Program-made: the position numbers and the translations under genes
Part shown: piece by piece, positions 43,789 to 54,647 of the stretch
How positions within the stretch are numbered: position 1 is the first letter of the stretch
How the letters are laid out: the number at the start of each line of letters is the position of its first letter
NCBI GenBank assembly: GCA_025458865.1
Contig: JALORP010000026.1
Location: forward strand, 1-64,000
Direction: 5' to 3'
DNA length: 64,000 nt
Source: Steroidobacteraceae bacterium
GTDB lineage: Bacteria > Pseudomonadota > Gammaproteobacteria > Steroidobacterales > Steroidobacteraceae
Notes under the pieces: generated by a model
What the model was told of the DNA's origin: nothing
Databases searched by the model: none
The model's input: the letters and a program-made list of their open reading frames with translations, nothing else

Positions 43789-44966
43789 ATGTCGGCCGCC
43801 ATCGAACAACGCCAGCTGAACGACGCGTTTCGCGCCTTCAACGAGCTGTCCACCTCGCTCGAGCGCTCCTACCGCGACCTCGAGTCGCAGGTGTCGCGGC
43901 TGAACGAGGAGCTCGCCTCCGTCCGGCGCGCGCGGCTGGAGGAGCACCGCGCCCGGGAGCGCATCGCCTCGCGCCTCGAGCGGCTGCTGGCGCTGCTGCC
44001 GGGCGGCGTGCTGGTGCTGGACGCGGACGACGTCGTGCGCGAGTGCAACGCGGCCGCGCGCGAGATGCTCGGCAGTCCCCTCGAGGGCGAGCCTTGGTCG
44101 GCCGTCTGCGCGCGCGCGATGCAGCGCGCGAGCGTTTTCGGCGGCGAGGTGCCGCTCGCCAGCGGTCGCCACGTCTCGCTCGCACAGCGCAGCCTCGGCG
44201 ACGAGCCCGGCCGGATCGTCCTGGTGACCGACGTGACCGAGGCGCACCTGGTGCGCGAGCTGCTGGAGCGCAACGGGCGCCTCGCCGAGATGGGCGAGAT
44301 GGCGGCGCGACTCGCCCACCAGCTGCGCACGCCGCTGACCACGGCGCTGCTTTACGCCTCGCGGCTGGCCTCGCCCTCGCTGCCGCCGGAGCAGCGCGAG
44401 CCGCTCGCCGCGCGCACGGTCGACCGCCTGAAACACCTCGAGCAGCAGGTGGCGGACATGCTCGCCTACGCGCGCGGTGGCGCGAGCGGGCTTGCGCCGC
44501 TGTCGCTGGATGCGGTCCTCGAGGACGTCGCGCAGACCCTCGCCGGGCGCCTGAAGGCCGGCGGGCGGCTGACGCTGCGCACGCGTGCCCCGGGCCTGAC
44601 CGTCCTCGGCAACCGCGATGCCCTCGCGGGCGCGGTGGCGAACCTCGTGATCAACGCCCTCGACGCCGGCGGCGCCGGCGCGGAGGTCCTGGTCGAGGCC
44701 AGCCGGCCGCAGCCCGGCATCGCGCGCATCACCGTCGCCGACAACGGCCCGGGCGTGCCCGAGGCCCTTCGCGACCGGATCTTCGAGCCCTTCTTCACGA
44801 CCCGTTCGGCGGGCACGGGCCTCGGCCTCGCGGTCGTGCGCTCGGTCGCCGTGGCGCACGGCGGCTGCGCGCGCCTCGAGCCCGGCGCCGCCGGCGCCAC
44901 GTTCGTGATCGAGATTCCCCTCGGCGACGGTGCGGCGGCGCCGGCGGGCGCGACGGAGGCAGCCTG

Positions 44967-44967
<1 letters not shown>
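43789..44967 (+). CDS. fleS: flagellar two-component sensor kinase FleS
   Basis: Cytoplasmic histidine kinase of 392 residues that phosphorylates FleR. After an N-terminal coiled coil (residues 20-60) comes a PAS domain ([21 protein letters not shown]). The dimerisation helix has the phospho-acceptor His177 in [14 protein letters not shown]. The ATPase domain has N box [12 protein letters not shown]1 DNGPGVPE and G2 [11 protein letters not shown]. No transmembrane segment is seen. Its stop overlaps the fleR ATG. Confidence 0.94.
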
Positions 44968-46319
<1,352 letters not shown>

Positions 46320-46333
46320 ACGGAGGAAACGAC

Positions 46334-46666
46334 TTGAACACCATCGACTCGACGAGGCTGCTGCTCGAGATGCGCGCGCTGGCGCTCAAGGCGCAGGCCG
46401 GTGCCGGCGCCGTGGAGGCAACCGGCGCCTCGGGCGCGCCGCCCGTCGAGTTCGCCGCCGCGATGAAGGCGGCGGCCAGCCAGGTCAGCGCGGCGCAGCA
46501 GGGCGCGCGCGCGATGGCCGAGGCCTTCGAGGCGGGCGCGCCGGGCGCCGACCTGACGCGAGTCATGCTGGAGGTGCAGAAGGCGAGCCTGTCGTTCAAG
46601 GCCATGACCGAGGTGCGCAACAAGCTGGTCGCGGCGTACCAGGAAGTCATGAACATGCCGATCTGA
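46334..46666 (+). CDS. fliE: MS-ring-rod junction protein FliE
   Basis: A 110-residue junction protein between the FliF MS ring and the rod. The C-terminal signature [33 protein letters not shown] (key: [27 protein letters not shown]) is exact. The start is TTG with CGGAGGAAAC upstream. It is the first structural gene after fleSR. Confidence 0.94.
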   Translation: MNTIDSTRLLLEMRALALKAQAGAGAVEATGASGAPPVEFAAAMKAAASQVSAAQQGARAMAEAFEAGAPGADLTRVMLEVQKASLSFKAMTEVRNKLVAAYQEVMNMPI

Positions 46667-46688
46667 CCGCGCCGCGAGGAACTGATCC

Positions 46689-48332
46689 ATGGCCGACGCC
46701 TCAAGCCTTCCCGCCCGCAGCCTGGTCGACACCGTCCCGGGCCTGAGGCAGCTGTCGCTGCTCATCGGCGTCGCGGCCGCGGTGGCCGCCGCCCTGTGGC
46801 TGGTGCTCTGGTCCCAGGGCCCGAACTACTCGATGCTGTACGGCCGCCTGTCCGACAGCGACGCCGCCGCCGTGGTTCAGGCGCTGTCCGCGGCGGGCAT
46901 ACAGCACCGTCTCGATCCCGGCAGCGGCGCCGTCATGGTGCCCGCCGACCGGCTCCACGACGCGCGCCTGACGCTCGCCGGCGAGGGCCTGCCGCAGGGC
47001 GACGGGCTCGGCCTCGAAATGCTGCGCGGCCAGGAGGGCTTCGGCACCAGCCAGTTCATGGAGTCGGCCCGCTACCAGCACGCGCTCGAGACGGAGCTGG
47101 CTCGGACGATCATCCGCGTGCAGGGCGTGCAGGCCGCGCGCGTGCACCTCGCCCTGCCGAAGCAGTCCGTGTTCATCCGCGACCGGCGGCGCGCCAGCGC
47201 CTCGGTGATGCTGCAGCTCCACGCCGGGCGCAGGCTGGACCCCGGCCAGGTGTCCGCGATCGTGAACCTCGTCGCGTCGAGCGTGCCCGAACTCGAGGCC
47301 GGCCAGGTCACCGTCGTGGACCAGAACGGCACGCTCCTGTCCTCGCCCCGGGAGGACGACGGCTTCGCGGCGACCGCGCGCCAGCTCGACTACCAGCGGC
47401 AGCTGGAGGACCGCTATGAGCAGCGCATCGAGGAACTTCTCGGCCCGCTCGTGGGCGTGGGCCGCGTGCGCGCCGGGGTCACGGCTGACGTGGACTTCAC
47501 GATCGCGGAGCGCACGCGTGAGGACTTCGACCGCGAGCAGCAGGTGGTGCGCAGCGAGCAGACGAGCGCCGACGCGCGGCCCGCCGGCGACCTCGCCGCG
47601 GGCATCCCCGGCGCGCTCAGCAACCAGCCGCCCGCGACGACTCCGGCGCCACCCGCGGCGGCCCAGCAGGCCGGCGACGGCGCGGCGGAGGACGAGCCGG
47701 CGCCGCCGATGGCAACCAGTCAGCGCGCGACGCGCAACTACGAGATCGGCCGCACCATCAGCCACGTCCGCGAGCCGACCGGCTCCGTGCGCCGGCTGTC
47801 GGTGGCCGTGATCCTGGACAACAAGCCGGCGCCGGCGGGCGCGGCGGAAGCGGACGGGCCGGCGGCGGGCGTCGCCTGGACGGCGGAGGAACTCGATCGA
47901 TTCACGACCATCGTCAAGGAGGCGGTCGGCTTCGACGAGGCGCGCGGCGATCGCGTGCAGGTCCTGAACGCGGGCTTCACGCCGGTGCCGGGACTGGACA
48001 GCATTGAGGCGCCGCCTGTCTGGAAGAGCCCGGCGCTCTGGAGCTTCGGCCGGCAGGCGCTCGGCGCGGCGCTCGTGCTCGTGCTCGCGTTCGTGGTGCT
48101 GCGGCCGCTCATGAAATCCATCACCGTGGGGCCGTCCGCGGGCGGCGCCCTCGTGCCCGTGCCGGGAGCCGGGGTTGCGGACCTGGCGCAGGACCGGGTG
48201 ACGCTGTCGCGGGGCGGCGCGCCGGCGGCGAATTACGAGCAGCAGGTCGCTGCCGCCCGCAGCCTGATCGGGCAGGATCCCCGCAGGGCCGCCGATGTGG
48301 TCAAGGACTGGGTGACGGCCGATGGCCGGTAA
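46689..48332 (+). CDS. fliF: flagellar MS-ring protein FliF
   Basis: MS-ring subunit of 547 residues with two transmembrane helices. The first is at about residues 23-42 (LSLLIGVAAAVAAALWLVLW). The ring-building motif region includes YSMLYGRLSDSDAAAVVQALSAAGI (key: YSMLYGRLSD). The second is near residue 460 (ALGAALVLVLAFVVLRPLM), followed by a FliG-binding tail. Its 3' end overlaps fliG by 11 bp. Ribosome site GAGGAACTG before the ATG. Confidence 0.96.
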   Translation: MADASSLPARSLVDTVPGLRQLSLLIGVAAAVAAALWLVLWSQGPNYSMLYGRLSDSDAAAVVQALSAAGIQHRLDPGSGAVMVPADRLHDARLTLAGEGLPQGDGLGLEMLRGQEGFGTSQFMESARYQHALETELARTIIRVQGVQAARVHLALPKQSVFIRDRRRASASVMLQLHAGRRLDPGQVSAIVNLVASSVPELEAGQVTVVDQNGTLLSSPREDDGFAATARQLDYQRQLEDRYEQRIEELLGPLVGVGRVRAGVTADVDFTIAERTREDFDREQQVVRSEQTSADARPAGDLAAGIPGALSNQPPATTPAPPAAAQQAGDGAAEDEPAPPMATSQRATRNYEIGRTISHVREPTGSVRRLSVAVILDNKPAPAGAAEADGPAAGVAWTAEELDRFTTIVKEAVGFDEARGDRVQVLNAGFTPVPGLDSIEAPPVWKSPALWSFGRQALGAALVLVLAFVVLRPLMKSITVGPSAGGALVPVPGAGVADLAQDRVTLSRGGAPAANYEQQVAAARSLIGQDPRRAADVVKDWVTADGR

Positions 48333-49335
48333 CGTGGCGGAGGCTTCGGGGGCCGAGCGCGCGGCGATCCTGCTGCTGTCGCTCGGCGAGCAGGAGGCGG
48401 CCGCCATCATCCGCCACATGGACGCCCGCGAGGTGCAGCGGGTCAGCGAGGCCATGGCCGCGCTCAAGGACGTGCCGCGGGAGCGGACCCAGACGGTCGT
48501 CGCCGGATTCATCGATTCGGTCGAGAAGCGTGGCGCCGGAGGCAGCGGCGCGCGCGAATTCGTCCGCAGGATGCTCACCACCTCGCTCGGCCGCGAGCGC
48601 GCCGAGCGGTTCCTCGAGCGCCTCGCCCCGGACGCGGAGACCGGCGCGGGCATGGACCAGCTCAAGTGGATGCACCCGCGCCAGGTCGCGGACCTGCTGC
48701 GGGAGGAACACCCCCAGGTCGTTGCCACCGTGCTGGCGCACCTCGACCCGGAGCAGGGCGGTGCCGTTGCCGCGCTGCTGCCGGAATCGCTGCGTTCGGA
48801 CGTGGTGCTCAGGGTGGCGACGATCGACGAGGTGCCGCAGTCGGCGCTCAAGGAGCTCGACGGGCTGGTGGAGCAGCGCGCGGCCGAGGCTACCTCGGGC
48901 GCGCCGCGGAGGCTCGGCGGCAAGCGGCTGGCGGCCAACATCCTCAATGCGCTCGGGACCGACCAGAAAGGCGCCGCGCTCGCGTTCATCGAGGAGCGCG
49001 ACGCCGAGCTGTGCCAGCAGATCAAGGACCAGATGTTCGTGTTCGAGAACCTGATGCAGGTGGACGACCGCGGCATCCAGGCCGTGCTCCGCGAGGTTCC
49101 GTCCGACGTGCTGGCGACCGCGCTGCGCGGCGCGGACCCCGAGGTGCAGGAGAAACTGTTCCGCAACATGTCGAAGCGCGCCGCCGAGATCCTCAAGGAC
49201 GAGATGGAGGTGCGCGGGCCGGTGCGGCTGGCCGAGGTGGAGGCGGCGCAGCGCGAGATCGTCGGCGTCGCGCAGCGGCTCGCGGAGGACGGCACCATCG
49301 TGATCGGCGGCAGCGGCGGCGGCGACTATGTCTAG
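48322..49335 (+). CDS. fliG: flagellar motor switch protein FliG
   Basis: Switch protein of 337 residues. N-terminal FliF-binding domain (AAILLLSLGEQEAAAIIRHMD; key: ILLLSLGEQEAA), the middle domain with EHPQVVATVLAHLDPEQ (EHPQ motif) and the C-terminal torque domain DQMFVFENLMQVDDRGIQAVLREV (key: MFVFENL, DRGIQ) with the charged residues that meet MotA. Overlaps fliF by 11 bp and fliH by 8 bp. Confidence 0.97.
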   Translation: MAGNVAEASGAERAAILLLSLGEQEAAAIIRHMDAREVQRVSEAMAALKDVPRERTQTVVAGFIDSVEKRGAGGSGAREFVRRMLTTSLGRERAERFLERLAPDAETGAGMDQLKWMHPRQVADLLREEHPQVVATVLAHLDPEQGGAVAALLPESLRSDVVLRVATIDEVPQSALKELDGLVEQRAAEATSGAPRRLGGKRLAANILNALGTDQKGAALAFIEERDAELCQQIKDQMFVFENLMQVDDRGIQAVLREVPSDVLATALRGADPEVQEKLFRNMSKRAAEILKDEMEVRGPVRLAEVEAAQREIVGVAQRLAEDGTIVIGGSGGGDYV

Positions 49336-49975
49336 GGTGATCGACGCCGGCGCCGCGACGGAGGCGCGGCCGTGGCAGGCGCCGGCCATGGGCGAGGCCG
49401 CGGCGGCGCCGCGCGGCGCCTCGCCGGAGGGCGGAGTGCTGACCGCGGGCGTGCTGGCCGACCTGCAGCGTGAGGCCTGGGAGGAAGCGTGGCAGGCCGG
49501 CCACCAGGCCGGCTGGCGCGCGGGCGAACAGCAGCTGCGCGAGCGCGTCGAGCGGCTGGACGCGCTGATCGCGGACCTGGCGCGACCCTTCGACGCGCTC
49601 GACTCGCAGGTCGAGGAGGAGCTCGTGGGGCTGGCCATGGCGCTCGCGAAGCAGATCGTACGCCGCGAGATCCGGCTCGACCCGACCCAGATCATCGCGG
49701 TGGTCCGCGAGGCGGTTTCGGCCCTGCCGGTGTCCGCGCGCGAAGTCCGGGTGCACCTGCACCCCGAGGATGCGGCGGTCATCCGCCAGTACCTCGCGCC
49801 GACCGAGAACGAGCGCGCGTGGCAGGTCGTCGAGGACCCGGTGATGATGCGCGGCGGTTGCCAGGTGCTGACAGCCACCTCGAGGGTGGACGCGCGGCTC
49901 GAGACCCGGCTCGGCAAGGTGCTCTCCCAGCTGCTCGGCGGCGAGCGCGCCGCGGACGCGCGGGGCGGCGCGTGA
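49328..49975 (+). CDS. fliH: flagellar export ATPase regulator FliH
   Basis: A 215-residue stator-like regulator of FliI. An acidic/Ala-rich N-terminal part is followed by a helix with GxxxG-like spacing (GHQAGWRAGEQQLRERVERLD; key: GWRAGEQQL) and a C-terminal FliH/V-ATPase E-type domain (LVGLAMALAKQIVRREI, VRVHLHPEDAAVI, GGCQVLT). It binds FliI and FliN. Overlaps fliG by 8 bp and fliI by 4 bp. Confidence 0.92.
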   Translation: MSRVIDAGAATEARPWQAPAMGEAAAAPRGASPEGGVLTAGVLADLQREAWEEAWQAGHQAGWRAGEQQLRERVERLDALIADLARPFDALDSQVEEELVGLAMALAKQIVRREIRLDPTQIIAVVREAVSALPVSAREVRVHLHPEDAAVIRQYLAPTENERAWQVVEDPVMMRGGCQVLTATSRVDARLETRLGKVLSQLLGGERAADARGGA

Positions 49976-51333
49976 TCGCCTCGCCCGGCCGGGAGGGCCG
50001 GCAGGCTCGCTGGGCGGGGCGGCTCGCGGCCCATCGTTCACGCTGCGCGGAGATCGAGCCTCTGCAGGTGGAAGGCCTGCTGTCGCGCATGGTCGGGCTC
50101 ACGCTCGAGGCGGTCGGCTGCGAGGCGGCCGTCGGCGCGCGCTGCAGCGTGGCGGCGGCCGATGGCCGCGAGGTCGAGGCCGAGGTCGTGGGCTTCGCCG
50201 GCGAGCGCATCTTCCTGATGCCCACGGGCGACATGCGCGGCCTCATGCCCGGCGCGCGGGTCGTGCCGGTGCAGTCGGTTTCGGCGGTGAGCGTGGGCGA
50301 CGGCCTGCTCGGCCGCGTCCTCGACGGCGCCGGCCGGCCGCTCGACGGGCTCGGCGCGGTGGACTGCGACGACGTCCGGCCGCTCATGGGCGTGCCGCTG
50401 AACCCGCTGAAGCGCAACGCCATCCGCGATCCGCTCGACGTCGGCGTCCGGTCGATCAACGGCCTGCTCACGGTCGGCCGCGGCCAGCGGATCGGCCTGT
50501 TCGCCGGTTCCGGCGTCGGCAAGTCGGTGCTGCTCGGCATGATGACGCGCTACACCGAGGCGGACGTGACCGTGGTCGGCCTCATCGGGGAGCGCGGCCG
50601 CGAGGTGCAGGAGTTCGTCAACGACACGCTCGGCCCGGACGGCCTCAGGCGGGCGGTCGTGGTCGCCACGCCGGCGGACGTTCCCCCGCTGATGCGCCTG
50701 CACGGCGCCTGGCTCGCCACGGCGATCGCCGAGCACTTCCGCGACGAGGGTCGCAAGGTGCTGCTGCTCCTCGATTCGCTGACGCGCTTCGCGCAGGCGC
50801 AGCGCGAGATCGCGCTCGCCATCGGCGAGCCGCCGGCGACCAAGGGCTACCCGCCGAGCGTATTCGCGCGCCTGCCGCAGCTCGTCGAGCGCGCGGGAAA
50901 CAGCGACCGCGGTCCGGGCTCGATCACGGCCATCTATACCGTCCTCGCCGAGGGCGACGACCAGAACGACCCGATCGCCGATGCCGCGCGCGCCATCCTC
51001 GACGGGCACATCGTGCTGTCGCGCCCGCTGGCCGAGGCGGGTGTCTACCCCGCCGTGGACATCGAGAGCTCGATCAGCCGCGCCATGCACCAGGTGATAC
51101 CGCGCGAGCACCAGGACCTCGCGCTGCGCGTGCGGCAGCTCTACGCGGTCTATCGCCAGCACCGCGACCTGATCTCGGTGGGCGCCTACAAGCGGGGCAG
51201 CGACCCGCGGGTGGACGCCGCGATCGAGGCCTGGCCGCGAATCGTCGACTTCCTCTCGCAGGACATGTACGACCGCGTTTCCTTCGGCGACAGCGCCCGG
51301 GCGCTCGCGGCGCTGCTCGGTCCGTCGCCGTGA
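49972..51333 (+). CDS. fliI: flagellum-specific ATPase FliI
   Basis: Type III export ATPase of 453 residues, F1-like. Walker A AGSGVGKS is at residues 178-185, the catalytic region GERGREVQEF follows, and Walker B is LLLLDSLTRFAQAQRE (key: LLLLDSLTRFA). The C-terminal export domain ends in FGDSARALAALL. GTG start overlapping the fliH stop (GTGA). It energises unfolding of export substrates together with FliH/J. Confidence 0.97.
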   Translation: MIASPGREGRQARWAGRLAAHRSRCAEIEPLQVEGLLSRMVGLTLEAVGCEAAVGARCSVAAADGREVEAEVVGFAGERIFLMPTGDMRGLMPGARVVPVQSVSAVSVGDGLLGRVLDGAGRPLDGLGAVDCDDVRPLMGVPLNPLKRNAIRDPLDVGVRSINGLLTVGRGQRIGLFAGSGVGKSVLLGMMTRYTEADVTVVGLIGERGREVQEFVNDTLGPDGLRRAVVVATPADVPPLMRLHGAWLATAIAEHFRDEGRKVLLLLDSLTRFAQAQREIALAIGEPPATKGYPPSVFARLPQLVERAGNSDRGPGSITAIYTVLAEGDDQNDPIADAARAILDGHIVLSRPLAEAGVYPAVDIESSISRAMHQVIPREHQDLALRVRQLYAVYRQHRDLISVGAYKRGSDPRVDAAIEAWPRIVDFLSQDMYDRVSFGDSARALAALLGPSP

Positions 51334-51770
51334 AGCGCAGCGACCGACTCAAGCCGGTCCGCGACCTCGCCGGAGGGCGCGAGCGGGACGCCGGGCTCGC
51401 GCTCGCGGATCTGCGGCGCCAGGTGGAGGAGCAGGAGCGCCGGCTCGAGCAGCTGAGGGGCTTCCGCGAGGAATACGTCTCGGGGCGCCCGCCCGGCCTC
51501 GGCACCACCGATGCGGTGAGGCTCGCGAACTACGGCGCCTTTCTCGGCCGCCTCCACGACGCGATCCGCGAGCAGGAGAAGCGGGTTGCGGAACTGCGCA
51601 ACGAGGCGGAACGCCAGGCGCAGGCGTGGCGCGAACGGCGCTCGGAGACGGCGGCGCTCGACCGGGCCGTCGAGCGGCTGCACGCCGACGAGCGGCGGAC
51701 CGCGGACCGCCGCGAGCAGCACGACCAGGACGAGCTGGCCCAGTCGGTCCCGCGGCCGCGCCAGCCCTGA
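51330..51770 (+). CDS. fliJ: flagellar export protein FliJ
   Basis: A 146-residue protein predicted as one long coiled coil, the FliJ form that acts like a gamma subunit in the ATPase ring and contacts FlhA. Typical parts are DLRRQVEEQERRLEQLRGFREEY (key: LEQLRGFREEY) and the LANYGAFLGRLHDAI segment. The GTG start overlaps the fliI stop by 4 bp. The fliK promoter begins 10 bp after its end. Confidence 0.93.
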   Translation: MKRSDRLKPVRDLAGGRERDAGLALADLRRQVEEQERRLEQLRGFREEYVSGRPPGLGTTDAVRLANYGAFLGRLHDAIREQEKRVAELRNEAERQAQAWRERRSETAALDRAVERLHADERRTADRREQHDQDELAQSVPRPRQP

Positions 51771-51779
51771 CGGGTGTCG

Positions 51780-51795
51780 TGGCACGTCACTTGCA
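51780..51795 (+). promoter_or_regulatory. sigma-54 promoter of fliK
   Basis: TGGCACGTCACTTGCA matches TGGCAC-N5-TTGCW perfectly. The predicted transcription start is near 51806, only about 3 nt before the fliK ATG. Confidence 0.92.
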
Positions 51796-51808
51796 CCTTG
51801 CCGGGTGC

Positions 51809-53068
51809 ATGGACGTCCCTGTGCCTCAGATCACCCCCGTACCGGCCTTCGCCGCGCCGTCGCTCGCGCCGGGGAATCGCGCGGCCACGGGCCCGCCCGA
51901 GGCCGCGGCATCGGATCAGGCCGGCTTCGCGCTGCTGCTCGAGGCGGGTGAAACCGGCAACGGCTTGCCGCCGGATGGCAACCCGTTGCCGCTGGTCGTC
52001 CCGTCGATGCCGACCGTCACGCCCGCACTGCCGGCGGCGTCCGGCCCCTCGCCGGCGGCCAGTGTCCTGGCGCAGGCCTCGGCCGGTTTCTTCCGGGACC
52101 GCGCGCCACTGTCTGCCGGTCCGGGTCCGGCCCCGGGCCCGACCCCCGCGACGCTCGCGGCGGCCGCCGCGTCGTCTCCGGCCGTCGCCGTAGCCGCGAC
52201 CGCGACGCCACTCGCGCCGGGGTTCCCGGCCGACGCGTCGGCGACGTCCGCGCCGGCTCCGGCCCAGGCCGTCCCGCCACCGGCGCCGCAGGCGGGCGGG
52301 GCCGCGACGCGACCCTGGCCGTTGCCAGCGGCCCCGCCGGGAGCCGGGCCGGAATTGTTCCCGGCCACGACGCGCCCGCCGCCCTCGACACCGCCGGCCG
52401 GTCGCGCGACGGTGGGACCGGCGGCGGCGCCGACCGTCGCGGGGTATCCGCTGCCCGTGGTTGCGGACGCCGCGCCCCGAGTCGAGCCGAGCGCGTCCCA
52501 GGCCCCTGCGCCTGCGTCGGTCGCGGCCCTGGGAACCTCGGCAGAGCTGGAAACGGGCCTGCCCGGCACCGCCGCAGGATCCGCGCCCCAGCCCGCGCCG
52601 GTCGCGCTGCCCGCCGCGCAGCCACGCGAGGCGCCGCCGCCCGCGGCCATGCAGATCGCGCAGCCGCCCGGCTCGGACGCCTGGTCGCAAGCCCTCGGCG
52701 AGCGCGTGGTCGTCATGGCCGACCGGGAGCTGACCCACGCCCGAATCGCCCTCAACCCGCCGCAGCTCGGGCCGCTGGAGGTCCGGGTCCAGGTCAGCGG
52801 CGACCACGCAAGCGTGGCGTTCACCACCCACAGCCAGCTCACGCGCGAGGCGATCGAGCAGGCGTTGCCGCGGCTGCGGGAAATGCTCGGCGGCCAGGGC
52901 TTCACGCAGGTGGACGTCAACGTGTCGCAGCATTCCTTCAGCGAGCGGTCGCCGCCGACGCCGGGCTGGGCGATGCTGCCCGGCGGGCGCCTCGCGGATC
53001 TCCCCGCCGAGGCGGCCGCGCCGGTCCGGCGCGCACCCTCCAGCGCGCGCCTGGACCTCTACGCCTAG
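51809..53068 (+). CDS. fliK: flagellar hook-length control protein FliK
   Basis: Hook-length ruler of 419 residues. Residues 50-290 are a Pro/Ala-rich, low-complexity ruler. The C-terminal conserved FliK domain (about residues 290-385) has SQALGERVVVMADRELTHARIALNPPQLGPLEVRV (key: ARIALNPPQLGPLEV) and VAFTTHSQLTREAIEQALPRLREML (key: REAIEQALPRLREML). It switches export from hook to filament substrates via FlhB. With the promoter just before it, the mRNA may be nearly leaderless, or it is read through from fliJ. Confidence 0.94.
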   Translation: MDVPVPQITPVPAFAAPSLAPGNRAATGPPEAAASDQAGFALLLEAGETGNGLPPDGNPLPLVVPSMPTVTPALPAASGPSPAASVLAQASAGFFRDRAPLSAGPGPAPGPTPATLAAAAASSPAVAVAATATPLAPGFPADASATSAPAPAQAVPPPAPQAGGAATRPWPLPAAPPGAGPELFPATTRPPPSTPPAGRATVGPAAAPTVAGYPLPVVADAAPRVEPSASQAPAPASVAALGTSAELETGLPGTAAGSAPQPAPVALPAAQPREAPPPAAMQIAQPPGSDAWSQALGERVVVMADRELTHARIALNPPQLGPLEVRVQVSGDHASVAFTTHSQLTREAIEQALPRLREMLGGQGFTQVDVNVSQHSFSERSPPTPGWAMLPGGRLADLPAEAAAPVRRAPSSARLDLYA

Positions 53069-53084
53069 AAAAGCTGCGCAGGCG
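53065..53084 (+). repeat. left 20-bp repeat flanking the ilvA-like/DUF2214 insert
   Basis: CTAGAAAAGCTGCGCAGGCG matches the sequence at 54644-54663 at 18 of 20 positions. It includes the fliK stop codon (TAG 53066-53068) and an 8-bp palindrome CTGCGCAG. A third copy of the core, CCTGCGCAGG, lies at 54829-54838 before fliL. Confidence 0.8.
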
Positions 53085-53187
53085 TGGCGCGCACGCGGCG
53101 CGCCTCGCGCCGCCCGTGCAGAGTTTCCCTGGGGCCCGTCGGCTAGAATGCCGGGGCCGTCGCGACCGCGGCCCGGGGAAAGCGCCA

Positions 53188-54183
53188 GTGCAGCCCAGCC
53201 TCACCATCGGCGAGATCCGCGCCGCGCGCCGCCAGCTCGGCGACCTCGTGCTCACCACGCCCGTGCACGAGCTGACCGGGCCGGCCGTGGACCTGGCGCT
53301 CGCGCCCGGCACGCGAGCGGTGCTGAAGCTCGAGCTGCTGCAGCGGACCGGCAGCTTCAAGCCGCGCGGCGCGCTCCTCAACATGATGTCGCTGTCGCGC
53401 GATGAACTGGTGCGCGGAGTCTGCGCGATCAGCGCCGGCAACCACGCGGTGGCGACCGCCTACGCCGCCTCCCGGCTCGGGACGCACGCGAAGATCGTCA
53501 TGATCGCGACCGCGAATCCCTTCCGCGTCGCGCAGTGCCGGGCCTTCGGCGCCGAGGTGGAGTTCGCCGCCGATGCGCACGCCGGGTTCCAGCGGGTCGA
53601 GGAGCTGCAGATCGCGGAGGCCCGCCCGCTGATCCACCCCTTCGAGGGCCTGCGCACGGCGCTCGGCACGGCTACGCTGGGGCTGGAGTTCATGGAACAG
53701 GCGCCGGACCTCGAGGCGGTGGTGGTGCCCATCGGTGGGGGCGGCCTGTGCGCGGGCGTCGCCGCGGCGGTGAAGCTGGTCAACCCGGGCTGCGAGGTGT
53801 TCGGCGTCGAGCCCGAGGGCGCCGACTCCATGCACCGCAGCTTCGCCGCCGGACGGCCGGTCGCGATCGAGCGGGTAGCCACCATCGCCGACAGCCTCGG
53901 CGCGCCGTACGCGCTGCCGGTGTCCTTCGCGCTCTGTCGCGACAACGTGGATGAACTCGTGCGCGTGGACGACCGGGCCCTGGTGGGCGCCATGCGCTTC
54001 CTGCTCGAGCAGGCCAAGCTCGCGGTCGAGCCCGCGGGCGCGGCTGCGACCGCGGCGCTGCTCGGGCCGCTGCGCCACCGGCTCGCCGGTCGCCGCGTCG
54101 GCCTCGTCGTCTGCGGCGCGAACATCGACGCCGATTCCTACGCGCGCCTGGTCCTGCAGGCCGCGCCCGCGCCGGCCGGCTGA
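53188..54183 (+). CDS. PLP-dependent threonine/serine dehydratase-like enzyme
   Basis: A 331-residue fold-type II PLP enzyme of the threonine dehydratase family. PLP lysine K58 is in TGSFKPRGA, the Asn loop is SAGNHAVATAYA, and the glycine loop is PIGGGGLCAGVAAA. The length and lack of a C-terminal ACT domain point to the catabolic or serine/threonine dehydratase type rather than the allosteric IlvA. The GTG start is chosen at the domain edge. It lies between fliK and fliL, inside the flagellar cluster, which is unusual. The neighbouring DUF2214 gene is 11 bp downstream. Confidence 0.88.
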   Translation: MQPSLTIGEIRAARRQLGDLVLTTPVHELTGPAVDLALAPGTRAVLKLELLQRTGSFKPRGALLNMMSLSRDELVRGVCAISAGNHAVATAYAASRLGTHAKIVMIATANPFRVAQCRAFGAEVEFAADAHAGFQRVEELQIAEARPLIHPFEGLRTALGTATLGLEFMEQAPDLEAVVVPIGGGGLCAGVAAAVKLVNPGCEVFGVEPEGADSMHRSFAAGRPVAIERVATIADSLGAPYALPVSFALCRDNVDELVRVDDRALVGAMRFLLEQAKLAVEPAGAAATAALLGPLRHRLAGRRVGLVVCGANIDADSYARLVLQAAPAPAG

Positions 54184-54194
54184 GGGGTCCTCGC

Positions 54195-54647
54195 GTGCCC
54201 TGGGACGCCGTGTTCGCCTACCTGCACCTCCTCGCGGCCGGCGTGTCGGCGGCGCTCAAGGTCGCGGAGCACTGGCTGCTGGCGCGTCCGCCGGACCGTC
54301 TCCAGGTCCGCCTGCTCGGGCAGGCGCGGCTCGGATACCTGCTGGCCATCACCACCGTGCTGGCGACGGGACTCGTCCGGCTCCAGGGGATGGGGGGCTC
54401 GCCGGTCCTGGCCTCCGGAAGCAGCCTGTTCGCCGTGAAGATCGCGCTGTACGTCCTGCTGCTGCTGCTCGCGGTGCCCACGACGGGCACCATCGTGCGC
54501 TGGAATCGCGAGGCGCACAGCCCGCCCGCCTTCGCGCCGCGGCTGCGGGAACTCGAGGCGCTGCGCGCGACGGTCTCGCTGGAGATCGGCCTGCTGGCGC
54601 TCGTGCCGCTGCCGGCCGTGATGCTCGCGCGCGGCGCAGGCTTCTAG
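54195..54647 (+). CDS. DUF2214-family membrane protein
   Basis: A 150-residue protein with four transmembrane helices: YLHLLAAGVSAALKVAEHW near the N-terminus, LGYLLAITTVLATGLVRL, LFAVKIALYVLLLLLAVP, and LEIGLLALVPLPAVMLARG near the end. The YLH start, LVRLQG and the final MARG pattern match DUF2214. Its function is unknown. GTG start 11 bp after the dehydratase gene, so the two form one unit. Confidence 0.8.
   Translation: MPWDAVFAYLHLLAAGVSAALKVAEHWLLARPPDRLQVRLLGQARLGYLLAITTVLATGLVRLQGMGGSPVLASGSSLFAVKIALYVLLLLLAVPTTGTIVRWNREAHSPPAFAPRLRELEALRATVSLEIGLLALVPLPAVMLARGAGF

Noticed and set aside
46701-49298. 865-codon minus-strand reading frame
   Set aside because: It is antisense to fliF and fliG; the translation is compositionally biased.
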